Positions 1 through 9,215 are shown, counted from the stretch's first letter. The stretch: DNA of 64,000 bases from JAKFWF01 sp963750535 (GCA_963750535.1 CAVVRF010000027.1:1-64000); one strand, 5' to 3'. Program-made: numbers and translations. Notes: generated from the sequence alone by a model not told the origin.

Positions 1-72
1 GGCCCGGCAGGACTTGAACCTGCAACCAGACGGTTATGAGCCGTCAGCTCTAACCAGTTGAGCTACGGGCCC
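1..72 (-). tRNA. tRNA with anticodon CAU (Met or lysidine-Ile), 3' end cut by window edge
   Basis: Read on the minus strand, the sequence folds as a cloverleaf. The acceptor 5' strand is GGGCCCG, followed by U8-A9, a D arm with the UGGUU loop, an anticodon loop with CAU, and a T arm GCAGG-UUCAAGU-CCUGC. The 3' acceptor strand begins CGGGCC and runs off the window start, so the last paired base, the discriminator and any CCA lie outside. CAU is shared by elongator Met, initiator Met and the lysidine-modified Ile tRNA. The G1 pairing partner and the T arm resemble the Ile(CAU) form as much as elongator Met, so the charging identity is left open. Confidence 0.9.
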
Positions 73-171
73 CGGCCGCAGCGGCGAGCTTGCAGGCGAC
101 GCGCTTATATCAACTTTGGCCGCATTCGCCAGATATGGTTTTGCAATTCGACAGTCGAGGAACCTCCTTCC

Positions 172-891
172 ATGCACCCGAACTTGCCGCGCCTCGCCGT
201 GGCCGGCCTGCTTGCCCTCCTCATCAACACCGGAACCGCGACCATGAGCCTCTCCGAGGAGCCGCGCGCGGCGCGTACTGTCAGCGTGTCGGCAACCGGA
301 CATGCCAGCGCCGAGCCCGACCAGGCGGTGATCTCGACCGGCGTCATCGCCGAGGGCGAGACGGCGCGGGCGGCTTTGACGGCGAACAGCGCGCTGATGG
401 CGAAGCTGATCGACGGTCTTAAGGCCACCGGCATCGCGGCGAAGGACATCAAGACCACCTCGTTCAACGTCAGCCCGCGCTATCAGAATTACAAGGATGG
501 CCGCCCGGCGACGATCAGTGGCTATCAGGTGCACAATCAGGTTCGGGTCCTGGTGCGGGCGCTCGACAAGCTCGGGCAAGTGATGGACACCGCCGTCACC
601 TTGGGAGCCAATCAGATGGGCGGCATCGAGTTCCAGGTCAGCAATGCGGAGACGCTGAAGGACGAAGCGCGCCGGCAGGCGATCGCCAATGCGCTGCGCC
701 GGGCCAAGCTGTTCGCCGCGAGCGCCGGCGCCGAAGTGGGCGAGGTTCTCTCTATCGCCGAGGAGATGGCCTCGCCGCCGGTGCGGCCGGTTGTCATGGG
801 GCGCGCCGCAATGGCCGCTGACTCGGTGCCGATCGAGCACGGCAGCCAGGACCTCGAGGTCCGCGTCAATGTGACTTGGGCATTGAAGTAG
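172..891 (+). CDS. SIMPL (DUF541) domain periplasmic protein
   Basis: The protein is 239 residues. I start it at the ATG at 172, which follows a GAGG-type ribosome site near 157 and opens an N-terminal hydrophobic signal (LAVAGLLALLINTG). A start further upstream would run into the tRNA. After the signal comes a DUF541/SIMPL domain: a VSVSATGHASAEPDQAVI strand, a central FNVSPRYQNYKDGRP segment, and a C-terminal helix DEARRQAIANALRRAKLFA. SIMPL proteins are exported or membrane-anchored beta/alpha proteins of poorly defined function, and some are linked to stress tolerance. The gene stands alone downstream of the divergent tRNA. Confidence 0.85.
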   Translation: MHPNLPRLAVAGLLALLINTGTATMSLSEEPRAARTVSVSATGHASAEPDQAVISTGVIAEGETARAALTANSALMAKLIDGLKATGIAAKDIKTTSFNVSPRYQNYKDGRPATISGYQVHNQVRVLVRALDKLGQVMDTAVTLGANQMGGIEFQVSNAETLKDEARRQAIANALRRAKLFAASAGAEVGEVLSIAEEMASPPVRPVVMGRAAMAADSVPIEHGSQDLEVRVNVTWALK

Positions 892-989
892 CATAAGTTT
901 TCGACAATCGGCCGATGGTTTGCTTGCCCGAGGCGGACGCCTCGGGCATGTTCGCGCCACCTTTGAACCATTCCAGACAAGGTGGACCC

Positions 990-2814
990 GTGGCCGCGAA
1001 CAGAGCGACAGTACTTGAGGCCGCGCCGGGCGTTGCCGCTGGCGATGCGACGCCGAAAAAGCCGAAGTCGTTGCGGCCGCTGCTGATGCTGCGCCCCTAT
1101 ATCCTGAGGCACGCGCGCATGCTGGTGCTGGCCGGCGTCGCGCTGGTGATCTCCGCAATTGCCATGCTGGCGGTGCCGATGGCGGCGCGGCGCATGGTCG
1201 ATTACGGCTTTGCCGACCGGGTCGGCACCTTCATCAACCAGTACTTCGTGATGCTGATCTTCATCGGGCTCGTGATCAGTTGCGCGAGCTCGGCGCGGTT
1301 CTTCCTGGTCAACTGGCTGGGCGAGCGGGTGGTCAGCGACGTGCGCAGCGACGTGTTCCGCCACCTCGCGAAGCTTGGCCCGGCGTTCTTCGACCGCAGC
1401 CACTCGGGCGAGATCATGAGCCGGCTCACCGCCGACACGACGCTGATCAAATCGGCCTCGGGCTCGACCATCAGCCAGGCGATCCGCAATTTGATCATGC
1501 TGGCGGGCGCCCTGACCATGATGTTCATCACCAGCCCGTGGCTGTCGCTGCTGGTGCTGGTGGCGATCCCGCTGATCATGCTGCCGTTCCTGGTCGCCGG
1601 CCGCGTGGTCCGGCGGCTGTCGCGACGGGCGCAGGACACGCTCGCGGAAAGCTCGGCCTACGCGGCGGAAAACCTCGCCGCGGTGCGCACCATGCAGGCG
1701 TTCACGCACGAGGCGGCGGTATCTGCACGCTATGCCGCCGCGGTCGAGCGCTCGTTCGAGGCGGTGGTGGCCAGGCTCAAGTCGCGTGCCGGATTGACCG
1801 GGCTGACCATCTTCCTGGTCGTTGCCAGCGTCGTCGGCGTGCTGTGGATCGGTGCGGCGCAGGTTATCGCGGGCCATATGACGGGCGGCCGGCTGCTGCA
1901 GTTCGTGCTCTATGCCTTGTTCGCGGGCGGCGCGGTAGCGGAGCTCTCCGAGGTCTGGGGCGAGGTCAGCCAGGCTGCCGGCGCCACCGAGCGGCTGGCC
2001 GAGCTGCTTGCCGTGGTGCCGCCGATCCGCTCGCCCGAGAAGCCCGGTCGCGCTGCCCAGGCCGGCGCGCGGCGAGCTCGCGTTCGAGGACGTCTCGTTC
2101 GCGTATCCGTCGCGTGGCGATACTTCCGCGCTGGCGCACGTGTCGTTCACTGTCCGGCCCGGCGAGACCGTCGCCCTCGTCGGTCCGTCCGGCGCCGGCA
2201 AGAGCTCGATCCTCAACTTGATCCTGCGCTTCTATGATCCGCAGTCCGGCCGGGTGCGCCTGGATGGGGTCGACCTCGCGGCCGCCGACCTCGTCGAGGT
2301 GCGATCACGCATGGCGCTGGTGCCGCAGGAAATTGCGCTGTTCGCCGACTCCGTGGCAGAGAACATCCGCTACGGCTCGGCGGGTGCGACGCGGCAAGAG
2401 ATCGAGCGGGCAGCCGTGGCGGCACAGGCGGACGAGTTCATCAGGGCGCTGCCCGACGGCTACGACACGGTGCTCGGCGAGCGCGGCGTGACGCTGTCCG
2501 GCGGCCAGCGGCAGCGCATCGCCATCGCGCGGGCGATCCTGCGCAACGCGCCGATCCTGCTGCTCGACGAGGCGACGAGCGCGCTCGACGCCGAAAGCGA
2601 GGGGCTCGTTCAGAAGGCGCTCGAGGGCGTCATGCGCGACCGCACCACCGTCGTGATCGCGCATCGGCTGGCAACGATCCAGCGGGCCGACCGCATCCTG
2701 GTGCTGGACAAGGGGCGGATCATCGAGGAAGGCACGCATCAGGCGCTGTTGCGATCCGGCGGACTCTACGCGCGGCTTGCCGAGCGCCAGTTCTCGCTCG
2801 ACGCCGCTCAGTGA
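990..2814 (+). CDS. MsbA-like ABC exporter, membrane domain fused to ATPase (frameshifted near 2044)
   Basis: This is a half-size ABC exporter of about 607 residues once a single frameshift is repaired. The first part holds six-helix membrane-domain sequence (for example AGVALVISAIAMLAVPMAA). The second part holds the ATPase: Walker A GPSGAGKSS, signature LSGGQRQR, Walker B ILLLDEATSALD and a switch His in VVIAHRLATI. The two halves lie in different frames. Removing one C from the CCC at 2043-2045 joins EKP directly to VALPRPARGELAFEDV, the usual linker of this family. I prefer the GTG start at 990, which has AAGG about 7 bases upstream, over the in-frame codon at 915. Lipid or drug export is the usual role; the substrate is unknown. 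The 3' end overlaps the convergent acyltransferase by 7 bases. Confidence 0.85.
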
Positions 2815-3419
2815 GGGGGTTGATCCTTGGCGTCGCGGTTGGGGTGCCGCGGCGTCACGGTGGCATAGAACGCCTGGATCTCGGCCAGGTCGGCTTCGAA
2901 ATTGCCGGTCGGGTAGTACAACCTGGCGATGCCGGCGGCCCTGCGTTTGTAGTCGAGAAAGCCGAGGGCCAGCGGTATCCCGGCCCCCACCGCAATGTGA
3001 TAGAAGCCGGTTTTCCAGCGCGTGATCTTGCCGCGCGTGCCCTCGGGCGGGATGACGACGACCAGGCGGTCGCTGGCGGCGAACTTCTCGACCATCTGCG
3101 CGACGGCATTGTTGGGCTTGCTGCGATCGACCGGAATGCCGCCGAGCCAGTGCATGAGGCCGCCGTACGGCCACTTGAAGATGCTGTCCTTGCCCATCCA
3201 GTGCACCCGCACCCCGTAGTGAAGGCCGGCGGCCAGCGTGTACGGCAGGTCCCAGTTGCTGGTATGCGGCGCGCCGACGATGATGAACTTCGGCAGGTTC
3301 GGCATTTCGCCCTCGATGCGCCAGCCGTTCGCCCGCAGCCACAGCCTCCCGAGAGGCCGGAACAGGCGCACGGCCAGCGACGGATTGATCGGCGCCAACG
3401 GTTCGGCGGCTTCTGACAT
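2808..3419 (-). CDS. lysophospholipid / 1-acylglycerol-3-phosphate acyltransferase family protein
   Basis: The protein has 203 residues and the two hallmark acyltransferase blocks: HTSNWD, which is the HX4D catalytic motif, and PPEGTR, the substrate-binding motif. A short hydrophobic stretch precedes block one (FIIVGAP). Family members transfer acyl groups to lysophospholipids or glycerol-phosphate at the inner membrane. At about 200 residues it matches the compact family common in Proteobacteria rather than full PlsC. It is convergent with, and slightly overlaps, the ABC exporter. The acceptor cannot be told from sequence. Confidence 0.85.
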   Translation of the reverse strand: MSEAAEPLAPINPSLAVRLFRPLGRLWLRANGWRIEGEMPNLPKFIIVGAPHTSNWDLPYTLAAGLHYGVRVHWMGKDSIFKWPYGGLMHWLGGIPVDRSKPNNAVAQMVEKFAASDRLVVVIPPEGTRGKITRWKTGFYHIAVGAGIPLALGFLDYKRRAAGIARLYYPTGNFEADLAEIQAFYATVTPRHPNRDAKDQPPH

Positions 3420-3487
3420 GGACGATCCTCCGGTCGGGTTCTTGGCTGCCGGATGATTTAGTGGACGAGGTCGGCGCGCGCCAGCGC

Positions 3488-4168
3488 TCAGCCCTTGCCG
3501 CCGATCGCCGCGATCCGGTCGCTGCTGTAGACCGTCACGCCCGGCTTCGGGTTCTGAGCCACTCGCACCATGGCGCGGGCGACGGTTTCCACCTCGATCG
3601 GCCGCAGGCGGCGCGCAGGCCCGACCATGACGAGGCTCAGCACCCGCATCACCGGCTCGCCCAGCTTCTCCTTCCAGCGGAACTCATCGCGCTCGCCGAG
3701 CAGCAGCGACGGCCGCAGGATCGACGTGCTGGCCAGTCCCTCCGCGGCGACCGCCGCTTCGACCTCGCCCTTGATCTTGTTGTAGAAGATCGGCGAGCGG
3801 GGATCGGCGCCGATCGCGGTGATGATCAAGAACTGCTCCGCGCCGCAGGTCTTGGCCAGCCGGGCGCCGATGCGCGGATACTCGCACTCGATATGCCGGA
3901 ACGCCTCCGACGAGCCCGCCGTCGCCTGCGTGGTGCCGAGGCAGCAGAAGGCATCGTCGACCTTGCCGACGTCGGCGACGGTGAGAAAGCCGAGGCGGTC
4001 GAGCGGGGTCACGATCTCGCTCAGTTTCGGATCGCTCCTGCCGGTCGCGCGGCGGCTGATCGATACCACGCGGGAATACCTCGGGCTCGCCAGCAGCTCG
4101 CCGAGGCAATGGCGGCCAACAGCGCCGGTTGCACCGAAAATTAGGGCGGTCCGTGTATTGACGGTCAT
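3488..4168 (-). CDS. NAD(P)H-binding Rossmann oxidoreductase (HTATIP2/atypical SDR-like)
   Basis: The protein has 226 residues. The start at 4168 is chosen because GAGAGG precedes it and the Rossmann strand TALIFGATGAVGRH begins within ten residues; the open frame extends further upstream without added homology. The glycine motif GATGAVG binds NAD(P). The segments CCLGTTQATAGS and FLIITAIGADPRSPIFYNKIKG, with a Tyr-x3-Lys-like YNKIK, are typical of the NAD(P)H-binding atypical SDR group related to HTATIP2 and YbjT. Substrate is unknown. It is transcribed divergently from the flavin oxidoreductase at 4328. Confidence 0.8.
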   Translation of the reverse strand: MTVNTRTALIFGATGAVGRHCLGELLASPRYSRVVSISRRATGRSDPKLSEIVTPLDRLGFLTVADVGKVDDAFCCLGTTQATAGSSEAFRHIECEYPRIGARLAKTCGAEQFLIITAIGADPRSPIFYNKIKGEVEAAVAAEGLASTSILRPSLLLGERDEFRWKEKLGEPVMRVLSLVMVGPARRLRPIEVETVARAMVRVAQNPKPGVTVYSSDRIAAIGGKG

Positions 4169-4327
4169 GGCTTGGCCTCTCGCGAACCCGGAATACCGCT
4201 GGTTGCCAAGCGTTACGCGAAGGCAACACATTGCGCATTAGAAAGTTGCCGTGTGTGGTGAGGTGAAGCTGCGCCCCGCGCCGTGACTTAGGATCGCGGG
4301 CGACTGGAGTGCTGGAGCTCGATCGGG

Positions 4328-5701
4328 ATGGGACAGACGACCAGCGATATCTTGTTCGAGCCGCTGCAGCTTGGTCCCGGCTTGCGGATCGGCAATCGCA
4401 TTCTCCGTTCGAGCATATCCGGCCGCTTCGACAACGAGGACGGCTCGATGAACCAGGCCCGCGTCAACTGGGAGGCGCGGTTCGCGCACAGTGGCGTCGG
4501 TGCGATCATCGGCTCCTACACGCCGGTCACTCTCGATGGCCGGATCATGCCGGGCTATGCCGGCATCCACCGCGACGAGATGATCGAGCAATGGGCCGTG
4601 GTCGGCTCGGCCGTGCACGCGGCGGGCAGCAAGTTCATCATGCAGTTGAGCCACTCCGGCCGTCAGATGGACGTGCCCGGCCTGTGGAACGACGGCCGGC
4701 CGGCACCAGCGGTCACCAATGCGCGCGAGCCGATCCACGGGTTCAAGGCGCGGCAGATGTCGGGGGCCGAGATCGAGACGCTGGTCGGGCAGTTTGCCCG
4801 CGGCGCCTGGCGTGCGCGCGAGGCCGGGCTCGACGGCGTCGAGCTGCACGCCTCGAACGGCTACCTGTTCAACCAGTTCCTCAGCTCCGGCATCAACCGG
4901 CGCAAGGACGAATGGGGCGGCTCGCTCGCCGGTCGCGCGCGCTTCCTGCTCGAGGTGATCAAGGCGATCCGCGGCAGCGTCGGGCGCGATTTCCACCTGC
5001 AGGTGAAGCTCGGCGCCGTCGACCTCAACAACGTCGACCCGTTCGAGGGGCGCGGCAACAGCCTGGCCGATACGATCGAGGTTGCGAAGTGGTGCGAAGC
5101 CGCATCCGCGGACGCCCTGCACATCTCGATCGGCTCGGCCTTCCCGCATCCGCTGAACCCGCCCGGAGACATGCCGGTCGACGTCCTGGCGAAGAGCTAC
5201 ACGGCGGTCGCGGCTTATGGCGATCACGGCTGGCGCAACTGGACGGCGGTCCGCTTCCGCGCCTTTCGTCCGATCTACCGCTGGGCCTGGTTCCGGCTGC
5301 AAAAGGGGCGGCCGATCGAGGGTGTCAGCCTCGCCGAGGCGCGGGCGATCAAGGCGGCGGTCAGCATCCCGGTGATCAGCACCGGCGGCTATCAGACCGC
5401 GTCGTTCGTCCGCGAGGCGATTGCCGGCGGCGCCTGCGACGCGGTATCGATCGCGCGGCCGCTGATCGCCAACAACGACCTGCTCGATCAGTGGCGTGCC
5501 GGCCGCGACACGCCGGAGCGCCCCTGCACCTACTGCAACAAGTGCCTGCTCAATGCGCCGCTGCACCCGCTCGGCTGCTACGAGCAGTCGCGCTATCCGA
5601 GCCGGGAGGCGATGATCGAGGAGATCCTGTCGGTCTACGAGACGCGGGCGACGCTGATCACCCCGGTGGCAAAAGCCCGGGTGGGCAAGGCTGCCGAATA
5701 G
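4328..5701 (+). CDS. NADH:flavin oxidoreductase, Old Yellow Enzyme / 2,4-dienoyl-CoA reductase type
   Basis: The protein has 457 residues, an FMN TIM barrel of the OYE family. Visible signatures are FIMQLSHSGRQ (the conserved His and Arg region), GVELHASNGYLFNQFLSSGINRRKDEWGG split by the conserved HxxNGYL motif, and VISTGGYQ and SIARPLIAN near the phosphate-binding end. A Cys cluster CTYCNKC followed by a later Cys near the C-terminus suggests an iron-sulfur site as in the dienoyl-CoA reductase branch. However, the FAD/NAD domains of full-length FadH-type enzymes are absent. The protein likely reduces activated C=C bonds; substrate unknown. Confidence 0.85.
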   Translation: MGQTTSDILFEPLQLGPGLRIGNRILRSSISGRFDNEDGSMNQARVNWEARFAHSGVGAIIGSYTPVTLDGRIMPGYAGIHRDEMIEQWAVVGSAVHAAGSKFIMQLSHSGRQMDVPGLWNDGRPAPAVTNAREPIHGFKARQMSGAEIETLVGQFARGAWRAREAGLDGVELHASNGYLFNQFLSSGINRRKDEWGGSLAGRARFLLEVIKAIRGSVGRDFHLQVKLGAVDLNNVDPFEGRGNSLADTIEVAKWCEAASADALHISIGSAFPHPLNPPGDMPVDVLAKSYTAVAAYGDHGWRNWTAVRFRAFRPIYRWAWFRLQKGRPIEGVSLAEARAIKAAVSIPVISTGGYQTASFVREAIAGGACDAVSIARPLIANNDLLDQWRAGRDTPERPCTYCNKCLLNAPLHPLGCYEQSRYPSREAMIEEILSVYETRATLITPVAKARVGKAAE

Positions 5702-5712
5702 TCCACCGGTGG

Positions 5713-6633
5713 TCATGCGAGCGCGATGATCTCGCAGTGGCTCGCCAGCGGCGCGCGGCCGGGCTGCCGCGACCAGTCCGAATGATTGCGCATCTCGCCG
5801 GACGCGCGGATCTCGCCGAGCGCGGCGAGATCGATGGTGGCTGAGATCCAGCCCGGTTCATTGATGCGCCCTTCGGCAAGCACGCCCGTTTCCGCGATCC
5901 GGGCATCCGGTGGCGTGAAGATGCCCGCCGCGCCGGTATTGCGATCGACCGCCGCCGACCACAGGGCGTCGCCGATCGTCGGCGAGGTGACGGTCGCGAT
6001 CTGGCTTTCCAGCGCGCGAGCGGCGGCGCCTGCCCGCACGCGATGGAAGCCGGCGAGCCGCTCGGTGCAGGACGGGACGAGGATGATCTCGGCGCCGGCC
6101 TCGGCCTGGGCGCGCACCAGCAGCGGGAACTCGCAATCATAGCAGATCGCGATGCCGATGCGCCCGAGCCCGGTATCGAACACACGCGGCCGGTCGCCAG
6201 GAACGACGCCCCAGGCGACCTCGAACGGGGTCATGATCAGCTTGTGCTGGACGCCGATCCCGCCGGCCGGGGTCACCAGCCGGGCGGCATTGGTGTAGCG
6301 CCCGTCGGCGCGGCGATCCGGCCCGCTGCCGGCAAGGATGTGCACGCGGTGCCGCCGGGCCAGGCTCGAGATGTGTGCTTCCATGCGCGGTGCGAGGCCG
6401 GCGACCGCGCCGAGCGTCGCCTGCAGGTCGCCATAGACCTCGGCGCCACAGGTAGCGGCGAGCTCGATCGCGCCATACTCGGGAAAAACCAGCAGGTCGG
6501 CGCCGGTTGCCGCCCCGCGCTCGACCCAGCCGGCAATATTGCTGGCCCAGTCCGCGAACGTCGCCGGCTGGCCGATCGGGTACTGCGCCGCCGCCACCCG
6601 CACGGATTTCGGCTGCAATGGGGACGCGCTCAC
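5713..6633 (-). CDS. carbon-nitrogen hydrolase (nitrilase superfamily)
   Basis: The protein has 306 residues. The catalytic Glu-Lys-Cys triad is visible as FPEYGAIE, HKLIMTPFE and CYDCEFP. The fold length and motif spacing fit the nitrilase superfamily, which hydrolyses nitriles or amides; the surrounding of the Cys fits amidases of the omega-amidase or carbamoylase type better than true nitrilases. It overlaps the upstream acetyltransferase gene by four bases (6630-6633), so the two are probably translated together. The ten bases after the preceding convergent gene form a short palindrome. Substrate unknown. Confidence 0.85.
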   Translation of the reverse strand: MSASPLQPKSVRVAAAQYPIGQPATFADWASNIAGWVERGAATGADLLVFPEYGAIELAATCGAEVYGDLQATLGAVAGLAPRMEAHISSLARRHRVHILAGSGPDRRADGRYTNAARLVTPAGGIGVQHKLIMTPFEVAWGVVPGDRPRVFDTGLGRIGIAICYDCEFPLLVRAQAEAGAEIILVPSCTERLAGFHRVRAGAAARALESQIATVTSPTIGDALWSAAVDRNTGAAGIFTPPDARIAETGVLAEGRINEPGWISATIDLAALGEIRASGEMRNHSDWSRQPGRAPLASHCEIIALA

Positions 6634-7232
6634 AGCGGTTTCATCCAGAATTGCATGGGCTTTTCCGTCTCGTCCGCGTCGCCGATGTCGTGCCAGCTGT
6701 AGCTGCCGATCATGCCCTCCTGCCTGATGTAGCCACGCTTCCGCCAGAACGCGTCGAGGGGCACGTAGCCGGCCGGTCGCGCCGGGTGATCGGATGGCCG
6801 CACGACGCCGCAGAACGCCGAATGCGTGAACGGCTTGCCGCCCGCCGTGCAGTGACGCGCGTGCGTCTCGCGATGATCGAAGAAGGCGTGGCCAAGCCCG
6901 CGGCCGCGATAGGAGGCGAGCAGCACGCTCTCGCCGAAGTAGAAGATGCGGTCGGGATCGTAGCCGCGTGCTTCGAACAGCGGCGCGAACCGCTCGGTGT
7001 GCTCGCGCAGCGGCGAGGCGGTGGCGACGCCGATGATTGTGTCGCCGTCCCTGGCTGCCACGACGACCGCGTCCTTCGCCTGGGCGAACTTGGCGAGGTA
7101 GTCCTGCTCGTACGCCAGCGTCCCGTCGTAGAGGTAGGGCCAGTCACGGAACACGGTGATCCTGAGGCGGGCGAGTGCCGGCAACGCCTCGGCGAGCCTT
7201 GCGCCGGTGATCGGCTCGACGGTGATCGCCAT
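6630..7232 (-). CDS. GNAT family N-acetyltransferase
   Basis: The protein has 200 residues. The acetyl-CoA binding loop is visible as LASYRGRGLGHAFFDH, matching the GNAT motif Q/R-x-x-G-x-G/A. The sequence before it (FYFGESVLL) is the central beta strand. The gene lies immediately upstream of the carbon-nitrogen hydrolase with a four-base overlap, and GNAT/nitrilase pairs and fusions are frequent. The pair may process the same amide or amine metabolite, which is inference. Start at 7232 is an ATG with a modest upstream purine stretch. Confidence 0.85.
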   Translation of the reverse strand: MAITVEPITGARLAEALPALARLRITVFRDWPYLYDGTLAYEQDYLAKFAQAKDAVVVAARDGDTIIGVATASPLREHTERFAPLFEARGYDPDRIFYFGESVLLASYRGRGLGHAFFDHRETHARHCTAGGKPFTHSAFCGVVRPSDHPARPAGYVPLDAFWRKRGYIRQEGMIGSYSWHDIGDADETEKPMQFWMKPL

Positions 7233-7244
7233 TGCTGCCTCCGT

Positions 7245-7661
7245 TCAACCGGCGGACGAGACCTGCATGATCCAGTCGGTGAGATTGTAGTACGTCGTCA
7301 CCCGCGCGATTCTGTCGTCGCGAATGGCGAAGAAGGTGCCGGCGGGCAGGCGATAGCTCTGGCCCTTGGCCTCCGGCAGGCCGGTCTCGGAAGCAAGGTA
7401 CTTGCCGTGCACATTGAACTCGGCCGCGGCGCGTCCGCCGTCCGCCGTCGCCATGATGACGATGTCCTCGAGGCGCTCCTGGTAGTGGTGCGCCATGCGG
7501 GCGCAGAATGCGTGGAAGCGCTCGCGCCCGAGCCGCCGCTCGCCCTGGTTGGTGTCGTGGATCACGTCTTCGCTGACGCAGGCCAGCATGCCGTCGATAT
7601 CGCCGCGGTTGAAGGCGTCGTAGTAGCGGGTGATCAGGGCTTGGGTCGCGGCGGCGCTCAT
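7245..7661 (-). CDS. SnoaL-like / NTF2-like ketosteroid-isomerase-fold protein
   Basis: The protein has 138 residues. The start at 7661 is supported by AGAGGA just upstream; a longer frame continues to 7721 but adds no family sequence. The opening helix LITRYYDAFNRGDIDGML and the strand block VTTYYNLTDWIMQV are typical of the SnoaL/NTF2-like fold with a conical ligand pocket. Family members include polyketide cyclases and isomerases but many have no known reaction. It may be the first gene of the minus-strand run with the acetyltransferase and hydrolase, 12 bases away. Confidence 0.8.
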   Translation of the reverse strand: MSAAATQALITRYYDAFNRGDIDGMLACVSEDVIHDTNQGERRLGRERFHAFCARMAHHYQERLEDIVIMATADGGRAAAEFNVHGKYLASETGLPEAKGQSYRLPAGTFFAIRDDRIARVTTYYNLTDWIMQVSSAG

Positions 7662-8228
7662 CTCGGCATCCTCTGTTGCGGATCCTGATCTATCGCCGGA
7701 AATCGAGGTGCGGCGCAACATCTGCCTGGCGAGCCTCGCCTTGCTCGTTGCGCCAATCGATGTCGGGTGAGCCGATGCGGTTGCGCCGATCCCCGCCGCC
7801 CGCCGGAATTTTCATGTCTATGCAACTAATTCAATCCTCTCCGGCGCCGTCTGGCGGTGATTTTCATTTTCCCCTCGATCGAGGGGGAGCGGGGCGGCCG
7901 TGGTCCACGGCGGTCTTCCGCATTCTTTCATTCAGGTGGCCCAGAGCCACCCCACTCGGACGGATTTTCGCGGGGCACCCGTCGCGTTTTAGGCGAGGTC
8001 TTCGAGGCCCTCCTTAGAGCCTCAGGCTGCCCCCGGTCTCGCTACAGGGGTCGCGGCGCCCTCCCAGAATGTGCGGCGCGTGACCGCAGTGATTCCCGGA
8101 CCGTCCTATTCCGCCTCCGCACCAGAACGCCTTCGAAGCACGCCCTCGATGAAGCGGAACGAGGGTGAGTATCGCACGGGGGCGGCGGGCGTGGATAAGT
8201 TGGGGGAGTGGAGGGTGGCGAATAGGCG

Positions 8229-8254
8229 AATAGCCAATAGCCAATAGCCAATAG
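8229..8254. repeat. 7-base tandem repeat (AATAGCC)n
   Basis: The heptamer AATAGCC is repeated about three and a half times and is followed by the related AATAGGC. It is flanked by further imperfect copies on both sides (AATAGGCG before, AGTGAGCAGTAGG after). It is a simple microsatellite that could vary in copy number. Confidence 0.8.
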
Positions 8255-8603
8255 GCAGTGAGCAGTAGGAAATGGGCAGTAGGCAGCGGCGCTGAGCCCG
8301 CCGCCGACGCGACCCCGGCTCTGCGCGCTGCCGCGCTGCGGCCGGGGAAGCAAGGGGAGGGAGCGGCGCTCGGCGCTGGCCGCGGGAGCTTGACTGGCGC
8401 CGAAGGCACGAGGTCGCTCGTGCGCGTATTCGTACAGCAGGCGGATTGCCGCCAAATGAACGCCACTTTCCCAGCCTGCTTTCCCGGGCGAGCGCAGGAT
8501 GCGCGAGACCCGGGACCGCGTCGCCGGCGACCGGGCGCGCTGGTCACCACTCGAAACCTTCGGCAGGATGACGCTCGCGGAATGACAGCAGGCGGGCACG
8601 GTT

Positions 8604-8801
8604 CCCCTCTCCCCCGCCCCTTCGGGGGAGAGGGCAGAGGCCGGCGCTCTTGCCGGCCGAGGGTGAGGGGCGGCCGCTGGCTCGGAGCTAAATCCAACCA
8701 GCGTGATCAACTGTTGGGTTGCCTTCGGAGCAATTAGCCGCCCCTCACCTAACCCTCTCCCCCCACGCGCCAAACGCGCTTGGGGGAGAGGGAAAGGTCG
8801 C
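8604..8801. repeat. 200-base palindromic repeat, copy 1
   Basis: It opens with a hairpin whose stem CCCTCTCCCCCG pairs perfectly with CGGGGGAGAGGG around a six-base loop. It continues through GAGGGTGAGGGGCGGCC and ends with the inverted counterpart GCCGCCCCTCACC and a second CTCTCCCCC...GGGGGAGAGGG pair. It shares roughly nine bases in ten with copy 2 at 8982, including the central segment TCCAACCAGCGTGATCAA. Confidence 0.85.
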
Positions 8802-8820
8802 CGGCGGCGACAACACAGGT

Positions 8821-8849
8821 GTCATCCTCGGCCTCGTGCCGAGGACCCA
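8821..8849 (+). repeat. GTCATCCTCGG-type palindromic element (left member of inverted pair)
   Basis: The element begins GTCATCCTCGGC and ends GCCGAGGACCCA, so it forms a short hairpin. An inverted copy lies at 8930-8958. Elements of this pattern are scattered in many alphaproteobacterial genomes. Confidence 0.75.
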
Positions 8850-8929
8850 TCGCGCAGCGTCAATGGTTGCAGCAGTCGGCGTGCGTCGAGCCGCTTTGCC
8901 GGGCCGCCGGCCGTTCCCTCGCGGCGCCA

Positions 8930-8958
8930 TGGGTCCTCGGGCCAAGCCCGAGGATGAC
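8930..8958 (-). repeat. GTCATCCTCGG-type palindromic element (right member of inverted pair)
   Basis: It reads TGGGTCCTCGGGCC on the plus strand and ends CCGAGGATGAC, so it is the reverse orientation of the element at 8821. The pair encloses about 80 bases. Confidence 0.75.
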
Positions 8959-8981
8959 GGCGGTGGGGAGGTGGAGAGCAG

Positions 8982-9181
8982 CCCTCTCCCCCGCCACTTC
9001 GGGGGAGAGGGCAGAGGCCGGCAATCTCGCCGGCCGAGGGTGAGGGGCGGCCGCTTGTCACGGCGCTAAATCCAACCAGCGTGATCAAGTGTTGGGTTGC
9101 CTTCGGAGCAAATAGCCGCCCCTCACCCTAACCCTCTCCCCCAGCGCGCGAAATGCGCTTGGGGGAGAGGGAAAGGTCGCC
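8982..9181. repeat. 200-base palindromic repeat, copy 2
   Basis: This is the same organisation as copy 1 at 8604: opening hairpin, TCCAACCAGCGTGATCAA core and a closing GGGGGAGAGGGAAAGGTCGCC. Differences are scattered substitutions and small indels, so the duplication is not recent. It ends 35 bases before the stop of the methyltransferase gene. Confidence 0.85.
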
Positions 9182-9215
9182 GCAGATGCGATCCAAGCGA
9201 TCGAATTGCCGATCC

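Larger units (their letters stand above)
7662..9215. other. 1.55-kb gene-free, repeat-rich intergenic region
   Basis: No convincing gene is present between the NTF2-like gene and the methyltransferase. Open frames here are arginine/proline-rich and cross the repeats. The stretch contains a 7-base microsatellite, a duplicated 200-base palindromic unit and an inverted pair of GTCATCC-type elements, listed separately. The segment around 8040-8170 (containing CGCCTTCGAAGCACGCCC) also looks like a dispersed intergenic repeat known from related genomes, but that is from memory and needs a search. Confidence 0.7.

Noticed and set aside
612..2216. Long minus-strand open frame antisense to the ABC exporter
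   Set aside because: High-GC antisense frames are routinely open; its residues are Arg/His/Pro-rich and the plus-strand gene has clear family motifs.
4238..5716. 492-codon minus-strand open frame antisense to the flavin oxidoreductase
   Set aside because: Mirror of an obvious OYE-family gene; no motif, low-complexity Arg/Asp composition.
8229..8254. Possible CRISPR array
   Set aside because: Only a 7-base tandem repeat without spacers; no direct-repeat/spacer array or cas gene occurs anywhere in the window.
8014..8773. Open frames of 150-240 codons in the repeat-rich region
   Set aside because: They run across the palindromic repeats and microsatellite, lack ribosome sites and have unlikely composition.
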